A stretch of 64,000 nucleotides of DNA from the NCBI GenBank assembly GCA_963695075.1, contig CAVOFR010000003.1, positions 558,001 to 622,000 on the forward strand, read 5' to 3'. The stretch is from CAWCAL01 sp963695075 (GTDB lineage: Bacteria; Actinomycetota; Acidimicrobiia; Acidimicrobiales; CAWCAL01). A program made the translations under genes and the position numbers. Shown piece by piece: positions 16,923-27,506 of this stretch (positions are counted from its first letter, which is position 1; every line of letters begins with the position of its first letter). A model generated the notes under the pieces. The model ran no database searches, had not been told where the DNA came from, and saw only the letters and a program-made list of their open reading frames with translations.

Positions 16923-18836
16923 ATGGCCAAGCGAGAGACGAGCCGACGGTGGGGTGGCTTCGTGGTCGTTCTCCTGACCGCGTTCCTCCCGCTCGTCGCC
17001 CCTCACCCCACTGCCGCCGCCCCGGCCGAGCCGATGGTCGGGGTCTCCGACGGGTTCGATGGTCCGAACCTCGATCTCGACACGTGGACGCTCGTCGATC
17101 CCTCCGGAGCGGGCCGGGCCAGCCTGGTGCTCGGAGGCATCTCGTTCGCTCCGGGGGGCGACTCGTGGGCCGACGACGAGTCCATCAGGGTGGAACAGAC
17201 GGTCGACGACGGCCCGTTCGACGTCGTCATCGAGGTGCCTGCTCTTCCGGCGACCAAGTACACCGCGGTCGGGGCGACCGTCGCCGGCGGAGACGCATGG
17301 CTTCGGATCGGATTCACCGGAACGGGCTCGGGCACCTCCGTGGTGGCGATCGGCCGCACGAATGGCACGCCGCTGGTACGGCTCGATCATGAAGTCGATC
17401 CGGACACGAGGCGACTACGCATCGAACGGATGAACTCGCAGTACGTCGTGTGGACCGCACCCGAATCGGGCGACTGGCAGCTCGCCGGGAGTTTCGTCGA
17501 GTACCTCGAGGTCGAACGGCTCGCCCTCTTCGGCGCCACCCGCCTCCCCGGCGCCGAGGCGGTCGCCGTCAGCGACTTCGTTGCGGCAGCGCCGGCCCCC
17601 GAAGTGGCCGGCGACGGGCGCGGTCCTCTGATCCAGTCGGTGACCTCGCGCGCTCGGGGCGACAAGCTCCTGGTCTCGTTCTCCACCGACGAGGCCGCTC
17701 GGGCATCCGTCCTGGTCGGTTCCGAGACGTACGCCGACTCCAGCCTGCTCCGGTTCCAGCACGAGATCGTCGTACCCGAGATCCAGAACGGTACGACGGT
17801 CTCCGTCCAGGCCATCGCGGTGGACGCGTCAGGCAACCGATCCGAGACGCAACCCGCCGAGTTCTGGTTCACCAGTGCCGGCCTGCCGGTCATCGACGTC
17901 TGGTACGGCGACCGGCAGGTCTTCGGCCGGGCCGGTGTCCCCCAGCAGTGGGTGAACATCGTCGGTCGGGTGAGCGACGACGACGAGGTCGTCCAGGTCA
18001 CCTACACCATCGACGGCAGCGAGCCGATCCGGCTCCGCCGCGGTCCCACCGAGCAGCGACTGAGTGCCTCCGGTGACTTCAACGTCGAGCTCGGGTTCGC
18101 ACAGCTCGCGGCCGGCGAGCACGAGGTCGAGTTGAAAGCCATCGACAGTGACGGCAACTTCAGCACGCGCACCGTGACCCTGGTGATCGAGCGGGGCGAA
18201 GGTCTCCTCCTCCCCCATTCGATCACCTGGTCCGACGCCCCAGCCTCGCTCAACGACGTGGCCCAGGTCGTCGACGGCAACTGGACGGTCGAGGCGGATG
18301 GCACGGCGCGACTGCTCGAGACCGGCTACGACCGTATGATCGCCGTCGGGGATCGCCGCTGGACCGAGTACGAGGTGGTGTTCCCCGTCGTGGTCCACGA
18401 TGTCGACCCTGCCGGTTTCGATCCGGCGGGCAAGCCGAACCTGGGCGTCGTGGTCGGCTGGGAGGGCCATCACGCCGAAGACGACAAGAAGCCGGCTGTT
18501 GGCCTTTGGCCGTCCACCGGCGCCGCCGGGATCTCGTGGGAGTCGCTGGAACGCAGCCGGCTGACCGTCCGAGCCAACGGGGGGTCACCTTCCGACTCCG
18601 CCGCACCGGCCGAGTTCCCGCTCGGTACCGAGGTCTGGATGCGGGTCCGGGTCGAACGGGTCGGTGACACCTCGTCGATCAGCGCGAAGACATGGTTGGA
18701 CGGCGACGAAGAACCGGCCGGGTGGGACGCCGAGGTCACCGGTGCCGACGACACCGTTTCGGGCTCGATCGCCATCCTGGCCCATCACGTCGACGCCTCG
18801 ATCGGAGATATCCTGGTCGAACCGCTGGGCGCTTGA
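16923..18836 (+). CDS. large secreted protein with beta-sandwich domains
   Basis: 637 residues. The ATG at 16923 starts a clear signal peptide (basic MAKRETSRR, then a hydrophobic stretch, then AxA-type cleavage near PTAAAP). An in-frame extension upstream lacks such features. The mature part begins with a concanavalin-like region (DGFDGPNLDLDTWTLVDPSGAG), typical of glycan-binding or laminin-G-like sandwiches. Two Ig/FN3-like modules follow (about 240-320 and 330-430), and a second large sandwich fills the C-terminus (about 450-630). No catalytic motif is apparent. It precedes the sugar-nucleotide cluster and may bind or modify a surface polysaccharide. Exact domain families were not resolved. 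Confidence 0.75.
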   Translation: MAKRETSRRWGGFVVVLLTAFLPLVAPHPTAAAPAEPMVGVSDGFDGPNLDLDTWTLVDPSGAGRASLVLGGISFAPGGDSWADDESIRVEQTVDDGPFDVVIEVPALPATKYTAVGATVAGGDAWLRIGFTGTGSGTSVVAIGRTNGTPLVRLDHEVDPDTRRLRIERMNSQYVVWTAPESGDWQLAGSFVEYLEVERLALFGATRLPGAEAVAVSDFVAAAPAPEVAGDGRGPLIQSVTSRARGDKLLVSFSTDEAARASVLVGSETYADSSLLRFQHEIVVPEIQNGTTVSVQAIAVDASGNRSETQPAEFWFTSAGLPVIDVWYGDRQVFGRAGVPQQWVNIVGRVSDDDEVVQVTYTIDGSEPIRLRRGPTEQRLSASGDFNVELGFAQLAAGEHEVELKAIDSDGNFSTRTVTLVIERGEGLLLPHSITWSDAPASLNDVAQVVDGNWTVEADGTARLLETGYDRMIAVGDRRWTEYEVVFPVVVHDVDPAGFDPAGKPNLGVVVGWEGHHAEDDKKPAVGLWPSTGAAGISWESLERSRLTVRANGGSPSDSAAPAEFPLGTEVWMRVRVERVGDTSSISAKTWLDGDEEPAGWDAEVTGADDTVSGSIAILAHHVDASIGDILVEPLGA

Positions 18837-18839
18837 CCG

Positions 18840-18856
18840 GTCCCGAGGTTCGGGAC
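18840..18856 (+). terminator. hairpin after the secreted-protein gene
   Basis: GTCCCGA (18840-18846) and TCGGGAC (18850-18856) form a 7-bp stem with a 3-base loop four bases after the stop codon. No T-run follows. Confidence 0.55.
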
Positions 18857-18975
18857 GTGCGGTTCGTCCCACCCTTCAGCCCAATGCCCTCGTGCCGATA
18901 GAGACTTGGGCAATATGACCTTTGTGCGGTGTCGGACACTGCGCTAACGATGGTCTCGATCCCTTCGGAGGTGGC

Positions 18976-19746
18976 ATGAAAGTCGGAATTCTGGCCGGCG
19001 GCCTGGGCACGCGCCTGGCCGAGGAAACCGAGCTGAGACCGAAGCCGATGGTCGAGGTGGGCGGCCATCCGATCCTCTGGCACATCATGAAGTACTACGA
19101 GAGCTTCGGCTTCGAGGACTTCTCCGTCGCTCTCGGCTACAAGGGCGACTACATCAAGCGCTGGTTCATCGAACACGCCAACATCACCGACGATCTCACC
19201 GTCGACTTCGCCCGCCGCGAGGTGATCCCCCACACCGAGCGAGAGGCCTCCAACTGGACCGTCGATCTCATCGAGACGGGCTTGAACACGGCCACCGGCG
19301 GCCGGATCAAGCGGCTACAGCCGCACATCGGGCAGGACACGTGCATGGTGACCTGGGGCGACGGTCTCGCTACGGTCGACCTGGACAAACTGCTGGCGTT
19401 CCACCGGTCCCACGGCAAGCTGGCCACGCTGACCGCGGTGCGACCTCCGGCCCGGTTCGGCCACCTCGAGATCCACGGCGACCAGATCAACGAGTTCAAC
19501 GAGAAGCCGCAGACCGGTGAGGGTTGGATCAACGGCGCGTTCTTCGTGTTCGAACCCGGCGTCTTCGACTACATCGACGGCGACGACACCCAGTTCGAAC
19601 GTGAGCCCCTCGAAGGGCTGGCCGCCGACGGCCAGCTGATGGCCTACAAGCACTACGACTTCTGGCAATGCATGGACACCATCCGCGACAAGAAGCGTCT
19701 GGAGACCCTCTGGCAGTCCGACCCACCGTGGAAACGCTGGTCCTGA
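18976..19746 (+). CDS. rfbF: glucose-1-phosphate cytidylyltransferase
   Basis: 256 residues. It condenses CTP with glucose 1-phosphate to CDP-glucose, the entry point to CDP-linked deoxysugars. The nucleotidyltransferase signature LAGGLGTRLAEET followed by LRPKPMVEVGG is at the N-terminus, and the RfbF-specific spacing HPILWHIMKYYESFGF and VTWGDGLATVDL is intact. The ATG at 18976 has a textbook GGAGG site six bases upstream, which settles the start. It is the first gene of a five-gene plus-strand cluster. Confidence 0.92.
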   Translation: MKVGILAGGLGTRLAEETELRPKPMVEVGGHPILWHIMKYYESFGFEDFSVALGYKGDYIKRWFIEHANITDDLTVDFARREVIPHTEREASNWTVDLIETGLNTATGGRIKRLQPHIGQDTCMVTWGDGLATVDLDKLLAFHRSHGKLATLTAVRPPARFGHLEIHGDQINEFNEKPQTGEGWINGAFFVFEPGVFDYIDGDDTQFEREPLEGLAADGQLMAYKHYDFWQCMDTIRDKKRLETLWQSDPPWKRWS

Positions 19747-19797
19747 CTCCGCCCGCGACACCCAACCCCCTGTCCCCTCCCCACGAAAGCACGGCAC

Positions 19798-20826
19798 ATG
19801 CACGTCCTCGTCACCGGCCATGACGGCTACATCGGTACGGTCCTCACCCCACTGCTGACCGCGGCGGGCCACTCGGTGAGGGGGATGGACAGCCATCTCT
19901 TCGCCGGGTGCGTGTTCGGTGAGGACGCTCCCGAGATCGACACCACCAGGCTCGACACCAGGGACGCCTCGGACGAGCTGTTCGAGGGCATCGACGCGGT
20001 CATCCATCTGGCTGCCATCAGCAACGACCCCCTCGGCGACCTCAACCCCGACTGCACCTTCGACATCAACCACCGGGCGACCGTGCTCGTCGGCCAGAAG
20101 GCCAAGGCGGCCGGCGCATCACGATTCCTCTTCTCGTCGTCGTGCAGCCTCTACGGGGCTCAGGACGACCGGCCGATCGACGAGAGCGCTCCGTTCAATC
20201 CGGTCACCCCTTACGGCGAGTCGAAGGTCCTCTCCGAACGGGACCTCGCCGCCATGGCCGACGACGACTTCAGTCCGACCTACCTGCGCAACTCCACGGC
20301 GTACGGTGCGTCACCTCGGTTGCGGGGCGACCTCGTCGTCAACAACCTGACCGGCTTCGCCTACACGACCGGCGAGGTCTTCATGAAGAGCGACGGCACA
20401 CCGTGGCGGCCGCTGGTCCACGTCGAGGACATCGCCCGGGCCTTCGTCGCGCTGCTCGAGGCCCCCCGAGACGTGATCCACGATCAGCCTTTCAATGTGG
20501 GCGCCACCGCCGAGAACTATCAGATCCGCGACGTGGCCAAGATCGTCGAGAACGTCGTGCCCGACAGTCGCATCACACTGGCCGATGAGGCCGGGCCCGA
20601 TCTCCGGAACTACCGGGTCAACTGCGACAAGCTCGCCGAGGCCGTCGACTTCGACTGCAAGTGGACCGTGGAAGCGGGCGCACTGGAGCTGTACGAGGCG
20701 TTCAAGGCCGTGGACCTGCAGCTCAGCGACCTCGAGGGCTCCCGGTACCTCCGGATCGCCCGGGTGCGCGAGCTCCTCGACTCGGGGAATCTCGACGCCG
20801 ACCTGCGCTGGACGGTCTCGTCATGA
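19798..20826 (+). CDS. NAD-dependent epimerase/dehydratase (extended SDR)
   Basis: 342 residues. The cofactor loop is GHDGYIG (7-13), the active-site Ser lies in FSSSCSLYG and the YGESK motif supplies Tyr and Lys, so it acts on a nucleotide sugar with bound NAD. It is not a typical CDP-glucose 4,6-dehydratase (RfbG has a different N-terminal pattern), but it may do an equivalent or later step. Its last bases overlap the next start in an ATGA arrangement. A 51-bp gap after rfbF is the only break. Product sugar cannot be told from sequence. Confidence 0.85.
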   Translation: MHVLVTGHDGYIGTVLTPLLTAAGHSVRGMDSHLFAGCVFGEDAPEIDTTRLDTRDASDELFEGIDAVIHLAAISNDPLGDLNPDCTFDINHRATVLVGQKAKAAGASRFLFSSSCSLYGAQDDRPIDESAPFNPVTPYGESKVLSERDLAAMADDDFSPTYLRNSTAYGASPRLRGDLVVNNLTGFAYTTGEVFMKSDGTPWRPLVHVEDIARAFVALLEAPRDVIHDQPFNVGATAENYQIRDVAKIVENVVPDSRITLADEAGPDLRNYRVNCDKLAEAVDFDCKWTVEAGALELYEAFKAVDLQLSDLEGSRYLRIARVRELLDSGNLDADLRWTVSS

Positions 20827-22064
20827 GCAGCAACACCCCTCCCCCTTGCCGGTCCTGCGGTGACGATGACCTGAAGCCGTTCCTCGACTTGGGCTCGACC
20901 CCACTCAGCGACGCCCTGGTGCCGGCCGAACGAGTCGACCAGGCCGACCCGGAGTACCCGCTCGAGGTCTGCTTCTGTCCGAACTGCGCCATGGTGCAGA
21001 TCACCGAGACGCTTCCCGAAGACGTGCTCTTCCCCGACGACTACCCGTACTTCAGCTCGTTCTCCGACGCGCTGCTCCGCCACTCGAAGCGCCATGCCGA
21101 CGGACTGGTCGCCTCCCGCGGTCTCGACTCGTCGAGCCTGGTCGTCGAGCTGGCCAGCAACGACGGCTATCTCCTGAAGAACTTCGTCGAGGCGAACGTG
21201 CCCGTGCTGGGCATCGATCCGGCGCCGGCGCAGGTCGCCGAGGCCAACCGGGCCGGGATCCGTTCCCGGTGTGCGTTCTTCGGCCACGAGCTGGCCAGGG
21301 AGATCCGAGACGAAACGGGACCGGCCGACGTGATCATCGCCAACAACGTCATGGCCCACATTCCCGATCTCAACGGATTCGTGGCCGGCATGGCCCATCT
21401 TCTCGACGACGACGGGCTCATCACGGTCGAGAACCCCTGGGTGCACGACCTCATCGAACACGGTGAGTTCGACACGATGTACCACGAGCACATCTTCTAC
21501 CACTCCTGCACCGGCGTCGAAGCGCTGATGAACCGGCACGGCCTCAACATCAACCATGTCGAGCACTTCCCCGATCTGCACGGTGGGACGCTCCGCTACC
21601 ACATCGGCCACCACGAGGGCAGGACGCCCGAAGCCAAGGACTTCTTCGCCACCGAACAGACCGTTGGCGTGGACTCGTTCGCCTACTACGACGGCTTCGC
21701 CCATCGGGTCGAGGCCATCCGCGACGAGTTGGTCGCGCTCCTCACCCGTCTGCGCGACGAGGGTGCGACCGTCGCCGCCTACGGGGCGGCCGCCAAGGGC
21801 AGCACGCTGCTCAACTATGCGCGGATCGACCGGAGCCTCGTGTCGTTCGTAGTCGACCGCAACACCCACAAGCAGGGCATGTTCATGCCAGGGACCCACC
21901 AGCCCGTCCTCGATCCGGCCGCCCTGGTCGAGAAGGCTCCCGAATACGTCCTCCTCCTCGCGTGGAACTTCGCCGAGGAGATCATCGCTCAGCAGGCCGA
22001 CTACGTCGCCGCCGGCGGGAAGTTCATCCGTCCGATTCCGACCCCGGAGATTCTCGAACCATGA
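20823..22064 (+). CDS. zinc-binding class I SAM-dependent C-methyltransferase (sugar type), copy 1
   Basis: 413 residues in the three-part layout of NDP-sugar C-methyltransferases. An N-terminal zinc ribbon (Cys9, Cys12, Cys52, Cys55) comes first, then a SAM domain with VVELASNDGYLL and NNVMAHIPDLNGFV, then a C-terminal domain with YGAAAKGSTLLN. Enzymes of this family add a methyl group to a keto-sugar carbon. Of the three tandem copies it fits the canonical pattern best (TMYHEHIFYHS loop). Starts and stops overlap the neighbours by four bases on both sides. Confidence 0.88.
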   Translation: MSSNTPPPCRSCGDDDLKPFLDLGSTPLSDALVPAERVDQADPEYPLEVCFCPNCAMVQITETLPEDVLFPDDYPYFSSFSDALLRHSKRHADGLVASRGLDSSSLVVELASNDGYLLKNFVEANVPVLGIDPAPAQVAEANRAGIRSRCAFFGHELAREIRDETGPADVIIANNVMAHIPDLNGFVAGMAHLLDDDGLITVENPWVHDLIEHGEFDTMYHEHIFYHSCTGVEALMNRHGLNINHVEHFPDLHGGTLRYHIGHHEGRTPEAKDFFATEQTVGVDSFAYYDGFAHRVEAIRDELVALLTRLRDEGATVAAYGAAAKGSTLLNYARIDRSLVSFVVDRNTHKQGMFMPGTHQPVLDPAALVEKAPEYVLLLAWNFAEEIIAQQADYVAAGGKFIRPIPTPEILEP

Positions 22065-23251
22065 CCACCACGGTGCCGGCCGTCTGCCCGGCGTGTGACC
22101 ACGGCCAGCTCCGGGTGTTCCACCGCGAGGCTCGGATACCGACCAACAGCTGTCTCCTCCTCGACAGCGCGGACGAGGCCGAGCAGTATCCGCGGGGCGA
22201 TCTCGAGTTGGGGTTCTGCCCGAAGTGCGGGTTCTGTTCCAACATCCGGTTCGACAAGAGCCTGGCCGAGTACTCGGCCCGCTACGAGGAGACCCAGGCC
22301 TTCTCTCCTCTGTTCGTGGAGTTCGCCCGCGACCTCGCCGGGCGATGGGTGGAGAAGTACGACCTCGCCGGCAGGTCGGTGCTCGAGATCGGGTGCGGCA
22401 AGGGCGAGTTCCTGACGATGATGGTCGAGGCCGGCGCCGGCTCCGGCATCGGGATCGACCCGGGCGTCCACGCCGAACGGATCGACAGCCCGGTGGCCGA
22501 CCGGCTCGAATGGATCGCCGACTTCTACGACGAGCGCTACACCCATCTGCAAGCGGACGCGGTCGTCTGTCGCCACACCCTCGAGCACATCCCCGACGTC
22601 GGCGAGTTCATGCGCAGCGTTCGCCGTTCCATCGGTGACCGCCCCGACACCGTCGTGCTCTTCGAGCTCCCCGACATGCGCCGCATCATCGACGAGGTGG
22701 CTTTCTGGGACATCTACTACGAGCACTGCTCGTACTTCACCCTCGGCTCTCTGGCCCGACTGTTCCGCTCGACCGGCTTCGAGGTGCTCGATCTCGGCGT
22801 CGAATACGACGACCAGTACCTCATCGTCGAGGCTCGCCCGTCGACCACGCCTGCCCCGGGTGAGCCGTTCGACGTCGAGGACGACCTCGGTCATCTCACC
22901 GACGGTGTCGCGCGGTTCGAGGAGAGCTTCGCCCGGCTCAAGTCCACGTGGCTCGATCGACTCGGAGCGGTGCGCGACTCCGATGGCGGAGCGGTCATCT
23001 GGGGTTCGGGATCGAAGGGGGTGTCCTTCCTCAACAACCTCGGACCCGACGCCCACATCGGGCATGCGGTCGACATCAACCCGTACAAGCACGGCAAGTT
23101 CATGGCCGGGACCGGCCAGGAGATCGTGGCGCCCGAGTTCCTCGCGCGGCACCAGCCCGAGCTGGTGGTGGCGATGAACCCGATCTACCTCGACGAGATC
23201 CAGGCCGACCTGGATCGGCTGGGTGTCGGCGCCGAGCTCACTGCGGTCTGA
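22061..23251 (+). CDS. class I SAM-dependent methyltransferase, tandem copy 2
   Basis: 396 residues. N-terminal CPACDHGQL and CPKCGFCSN give the zinc-binding cysteines, VLEIGCGKGEF is the SAM motif I, and CRHTLEHIPDVGEF follows. The C-terminal domain carries IWGSGSKGVSFLNNL, the equivalent of copy 1's YGAAAKGS. The region corresponding to the HEH active-site loop reads IYYEHCSYF, so a His/Glu pair is kept. Its ATG overlaps the preceding stop (ATGA). It is probably a sugar methyltransferase, but the sequence is diverged from copy 1 and the substrate may differ. Confidence 0.82.
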   Translation: MTTTVPAVCPACDHGQLRVFHREARIPTNSCLLLDSADEAEQYPRGDLELGFCPKCGFCSNIRFDKSLAEYSARYEETQAFSPLFVEFARDLAGRWVEKYDLAGRSVLEIGCGKGEFLTMMVEAGAGSGIGIDPGVHAERIDSPVADRLEWIADFYDERYTHLQADAVVCRHTLEHIPDVGEFMRSVRRSIGDRPDTVVLFELPDMRRIIDEVAFWDIYYEHCSYFTLGSLARLFRSTGFEVLDLGVEYDDQYLIVEARPSTTPAPGEPFDVEDDLGHLTDGVARFEESFARLKSTWLDRLGAVRDSDGGAVIWGSGSKGVSFLNNLGPDAHIGHAVDINPYKHGKFMAGTGQEIVAPEFLARHQPELVVAMNPIYLDEIQADLDRLGVGAELTAV

Positions 23252-23253
23252 CC

Positions 23254-24417
23254 ATGGAATCCTGCCCGGCCTGCGCCCACGGCGAATCGTGGGACATCGT
23301 GACCGTCGCCGACGTCCCGGTGTTCTGCAACGTGCTCCACACCGATCGTGCCGAAGCCCGGTCCGCCCCGGTCGGAGACATCGATCTGGTCGGATGCCGC
23401 CGCTGTGGCCTGCTCTACAACCGGGCGTTCGACGAGGCGAAGGTCGCCTATTCGCCCGACTACGAGAACTCGCTCCACCACTCGCCCGCCTTCCAGCGCT
23501 TCGCCACCGATCTGGTGACCCGGCTGGTCGAGGAGCACGACATCCGCGGCACCACGGTGATCGAGGTCGGCGCCGGCAGCGGTGACTTCATGGCGATGCT
23601 GTGCGAGCGCGGTGACAACCGGGGAATCGGCTACGACCCCAGCCACGACCCCGATCGGAACGCCACGGTCTCGTCGGACCGGGTCACGATCGTGGCCGAG
23701 CCCTACCCGGCCGATCGCCCCGTCGAGGGCCGGCTCGTCTACAGCCGGCACGTCCTGGAGCATCTCACCGATCCCACGACCGTCCTGGCCGGAATCCGTC
23801 GCTCGATCGACGACCGCGACGACGTCGTTCTCTATCTCGAGATGCCCGACGCCACCTACATGCTCGAGGCGCCGGCGCCGTGGGACCTGATCTACGAACA
23901 TCCCCTCTACTGGTCGGAGGCAACGCTCCGCTCCACCGCGCAGCGTTGCGGCTTCGTCCCGCTGGCCGGCGGCCGGTCGTTCGCCGACCAGTACCTGTGG
24001 CTGGACGCCCGGGCCGGCGCCACCATTGACGACGCGTATCCCGACCGCAGCGCCATCGAGCGGTCGGTCGCGGCATCCGACGGGTTCGCGGCGCAGCTCA
24101 GGGATCTGATCGACCGCTGGGACCAGCGGCTCGCCGAGCTCGCCGAGCGGGGGCCGCTCACCATGTGGGGCGCCGGTTCCAAGGGCGTCAGTTTCCTGTC
24201 CCTCATCCGCGATCCCGGTCTCGTCAGCGCCATCGTGGACCTCAATCCCCACAAGCACGGTCGCTTCACGTCCGTCGGTGGATCGCCGGTCGTCCCGCCG
24301 GAGTCCCTCGACCCCGAAACGGCCGTCGTACTCGTCACCAACCCCCTCTACGTCGACGAGATCCGAGCCGACCTCGCCGGCCGCGGGGTCGACGCCGAGG
24401 TGATGCTGATCGAGTGA
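23254..24417 (+). CDS. class I SAM-dependent methyltransferase, tandem copy 3
   Basis: 387 residues with the same layout: CPACAHGES and CRRCGLLYN zinc cysteines, VIEVGAGSGDF as SAM motif I, SRHVLEHLTDPTTV, LIYEHPLYW at the active-site loop and MWGAGSKGVSFLSLI in the C-terminal domain. It is closest to copy 2, including the NPxYxDEIxADL sequence near the end. Two bases separate it from copy 2. A coding sequence chain of five genes ends here, convergent with a lipoprotein gene. Confidence 0.82.
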   Translation: MESCPACAHGESWDIVTVADVPVFCNVLHTDRAEARSAPVGDIDLVGCRRCGLLYNRAFDEAKVAYSPDYENSLHHSPAFQRFATDLVTRLVEEHDIRGTTVIEVGAGSGDFMAMLCERGDNRGIGYDPSHDPDRNATVSSDRVTIVAEPYPADRPVEGRLVYSRHVLEHLTDPTTVLAGIRRSIDDRDDVVLYLEMPDATYMLEAPAPWDLIYEHPLYWSEATLRSTAQRCGFVPLAGGRSFADQYLWLDARAGATIDDAYPDRSAIERSVAASDGFAAQLRDLIDRWDQRLAELAERGPLTMWGAGSKGVSFLSLIRDPGLVSAIVDLNPHKHGRFTSVGGSPVVPPESLDPETAVVLVTNPLYVDEIRADLAGRGVDAEVMLIE

Positions 24418-24448
24418 GCACGTGAGTGGGCACGGCACCTGACCCCAT

Positions 24449-25021
24449 TCACATTCCGCCCACGACTCGTGCGATCGGGTCGGGGATGAGCTCGTCGAGG
24501 TGCCGGGAGCTGCCGGTGTGCACCGACAGGACGACGTCGCCCTTGAGCACGAAGAGCGACGAGCCGACCGACACCGCCTGGTCGGCCTGCCCGGAGTCGG
24601 CGCCGGTGAGCAGTTCGGGTCGTTCCATGGCGTTGGGATCCGCGGCGAAGGCCTCGAAGAAGGTCACGGCGTCGAAATCGGTCGAGGGGTCGCTCCGACG
24701 GATGGCCATGTCGATGAACGGGGTCGCCTCCCGATCCAGGTAGTCCTCCGTCGCTTCGCCGTCGCCGCCGACCCAGGAACAGGTCTCCAGGTCGGGGCTC
24801 CCGTCGGGGGCCGGCGGTTCGACCGCCTCGAGGGAGTACTTCGCGGCCATGTCGCGGCCCCGCTGGGTCACGCTCAGGACCCGGCACGGGTCCGACAGCG
24901 GCGCCCCGGTCGAGCCGTCGCCCCCTCCGCCGTCCCCGCCACTGCACGCGGCCAGGCCGACGACGATCAGGCCGACCGCCACCGACGCCGTGCGCCCCCT
25001 CGACCGCCTGCGCTCGATCAC
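24449..25021 (-). CDS. putative lipoprotein of unknown function
   Basis: 190 residues. The N-terminus is basic (MIERRRSRGR), then a hydrophobic segment and lipobox V-G-L-A-A-C, so the mature protein is membrane-tethered outside the cell. A Gly/Asp linker follows. The domain keeps two cysteines (in SDPCRVLS and ETCSWVGG), a spacing reminiscent of actinobacterial DUF3558-type lipoproteins, but I am not sure of that. Start overlaps the WecA/TagO-like stop (ATGA), making it the last gene of the rpiB-glyA-wecA run. Confidence 0.7.
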   Translation of the reverse strand: MIERRRSRGRTASVAVGLIVVGLAACSGGDGGGGDGSTGAPLSDPCRVLSVTQRGRDMAAKYSLEAVEPPAPDGSPDLETCSWVGGDGEATEDYLDREATPFIDMAIRRSDPSTDFDAVTFFEAFAADPNAMERPELLTGADSGQADQAVSVGSSLFVLKGDVVLSVHTGSSRHLDELIPDPIARVVGGM

Positions 25022-26127
25022 TCGCGTTCCCCCCGGGCTCGGGCCCCGAGGAACGTGTAGAGCCCGAGGGCCAGCGCGGTCACGGCGATCGGCACGAGCG
25101 CATCACCCCGCCCCTGGTTGAGCGTCGGGTACAGAACGAGACCCGAGAGCAGCGCCGTCCACGCCCACAGGATCAACACCGCTCGCCTGGTCCCGTGGCC
25201 CATCCGCACGAGCAGGTAGTGCAGGTGATCCTTGTCGGGCTCGGTGAGTTGTTTGCGACCGACCGCGCGACGCACGATCGCAACCACCGTGTCGAGGAGC
25301 GGAACACCCAACACGAACAGGGGGATGAGCAACGGTGCATAGAAGAAGAACGCCTGCCCACTGAACGGCTCGTCGACGCTCCCTCCGACCGACACCGTCC
25401 CGGCCGCCATGAGGAGTCCGAGCAGGAGCGACCCCCCGTCTCCCATGAAGATCCGGGCGGGGGTCACGTTGTGGGGCAGGAATCCGAGGCAGATCCCCAG
25501 GGTGCACATGGCCACGAGAGGGCCGGGATTCGAGACATCCAAGATCCCCTCCTCTTGGAGCACCGTGCCGTATACGAGGAACGACCCGGCTGCTATCGCG
25601 ACGATACCCGCGGCGAGTCCGTCGAGACCGTCGATGAGGTTCACGGCGTTGGCGATGGCGAGCACCCAGACGACCGTGACCAGGGGAACGAGATCGTCTG
25701 ACAGTAGGAAGAGCCCGAACTTGGGCACTCGGAAGGTGACGATGCTCACACCGGCGATGACCAGCACCGACGCGCCGAACACGATGCCGGCCACCTTGGC
25801 GGGCGCCGAGACCTGGCGTAGATCGTCGACGACCCCGACGACGTGGATGATGGCGGCGGCGCCCACGATTCCGATCAGCGGTACGGGGTCGGCGAAGACC
25901 TCGGTGAATCGACCGTTCGCCCAGGCGACGGCGACCGCCACCAGCAGGCCGCCGAACATGGCGATCCCACCGAGGGTCGGCGTCGGCCGGAGATGCACAC
26001 GACGCTCGTCGGGTCGGACGACGGCGCCCACCTTCCACGCGAAGCGCCGAGCGAGCTCGGTGAAGACGAATGTGGCGAGAGCCGCCGACGCGATGACGAG
26101 CGTGTCGGCCCAGGAATCCGGACTCAC
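25018..26127 (-). CDS. WecA/TagO-like undecaprenyl-phosphate sugar-1-phosphate transferase
   Basis: 369 residues with about ten membrane segments. It belongs to the MraY/WecA family that loads a GlcNAc- or similar sugar-phosphate onto undecaprenyl phosphate, starting cell-wall glycan synthesis. Conserved cytoplasmic motifs are GVVDDLRQ (the Asp-Asp pair), NAVNLIDGLDGLAAG, ARIFMGDGGS and DHLHYLLVRMGHG. In actinobacteria this gene sits downstream of glyA, as here, 27 bp beyond it. Confidence 0.9.
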   Translation of the reverse strand: MSPDSWADTLVIASAALATFVFTELARRFAWKVGAVVRPDERRVHLRPTPTLGGIAMFGGLLVAVAVAWANGRFTEVFADPVPLIGIVGAAAIIHVVGVVDDLRQVSAPAKVAGIVFGASVLVIAGVSIVTFRVPKFGLFLLSDDLVPLVTVVWVLAIANAVNLIDGLDGLAAGIVAIAAGSFLVYGTVLQEEGILDVSNPGPLVAMCTLGICLGFLPHNVTPARIFMGDGGSLLLGLLMAAGTVSVGGSVDEPFSGQAFFFYAPLLIPLFVLGVPLLDTVVAIVRRAVGRKQLTEPDKDHLHYLLVRMGHGTRRAVLILWAWTALLSGLVLYPTLNQGRGDALVPIAVTALALGLYTFLGARARGERE

Positions 26128-26154
26128 CCCCGCCCCCGCCCGGACCGACCGGTC

Positions 26155-27405
<1,251 letters not shown>

Positions 27406-27506
27406 GATGGACGCGATCCTCCGGGGTTGACTTGCTTGATGGGAACCTACCGTGCCGTGACCTGGGGCGAGAACCGGGGGCGCGACGCGGCTCGTCGCCG
27501 GGTGCC

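Noticed and set aside
24418..24448. A terminator between methyltransferase copy 3 and the lipoprotein
   Set aside because: No convincing inverted repeat was found in the 31-bp gap.
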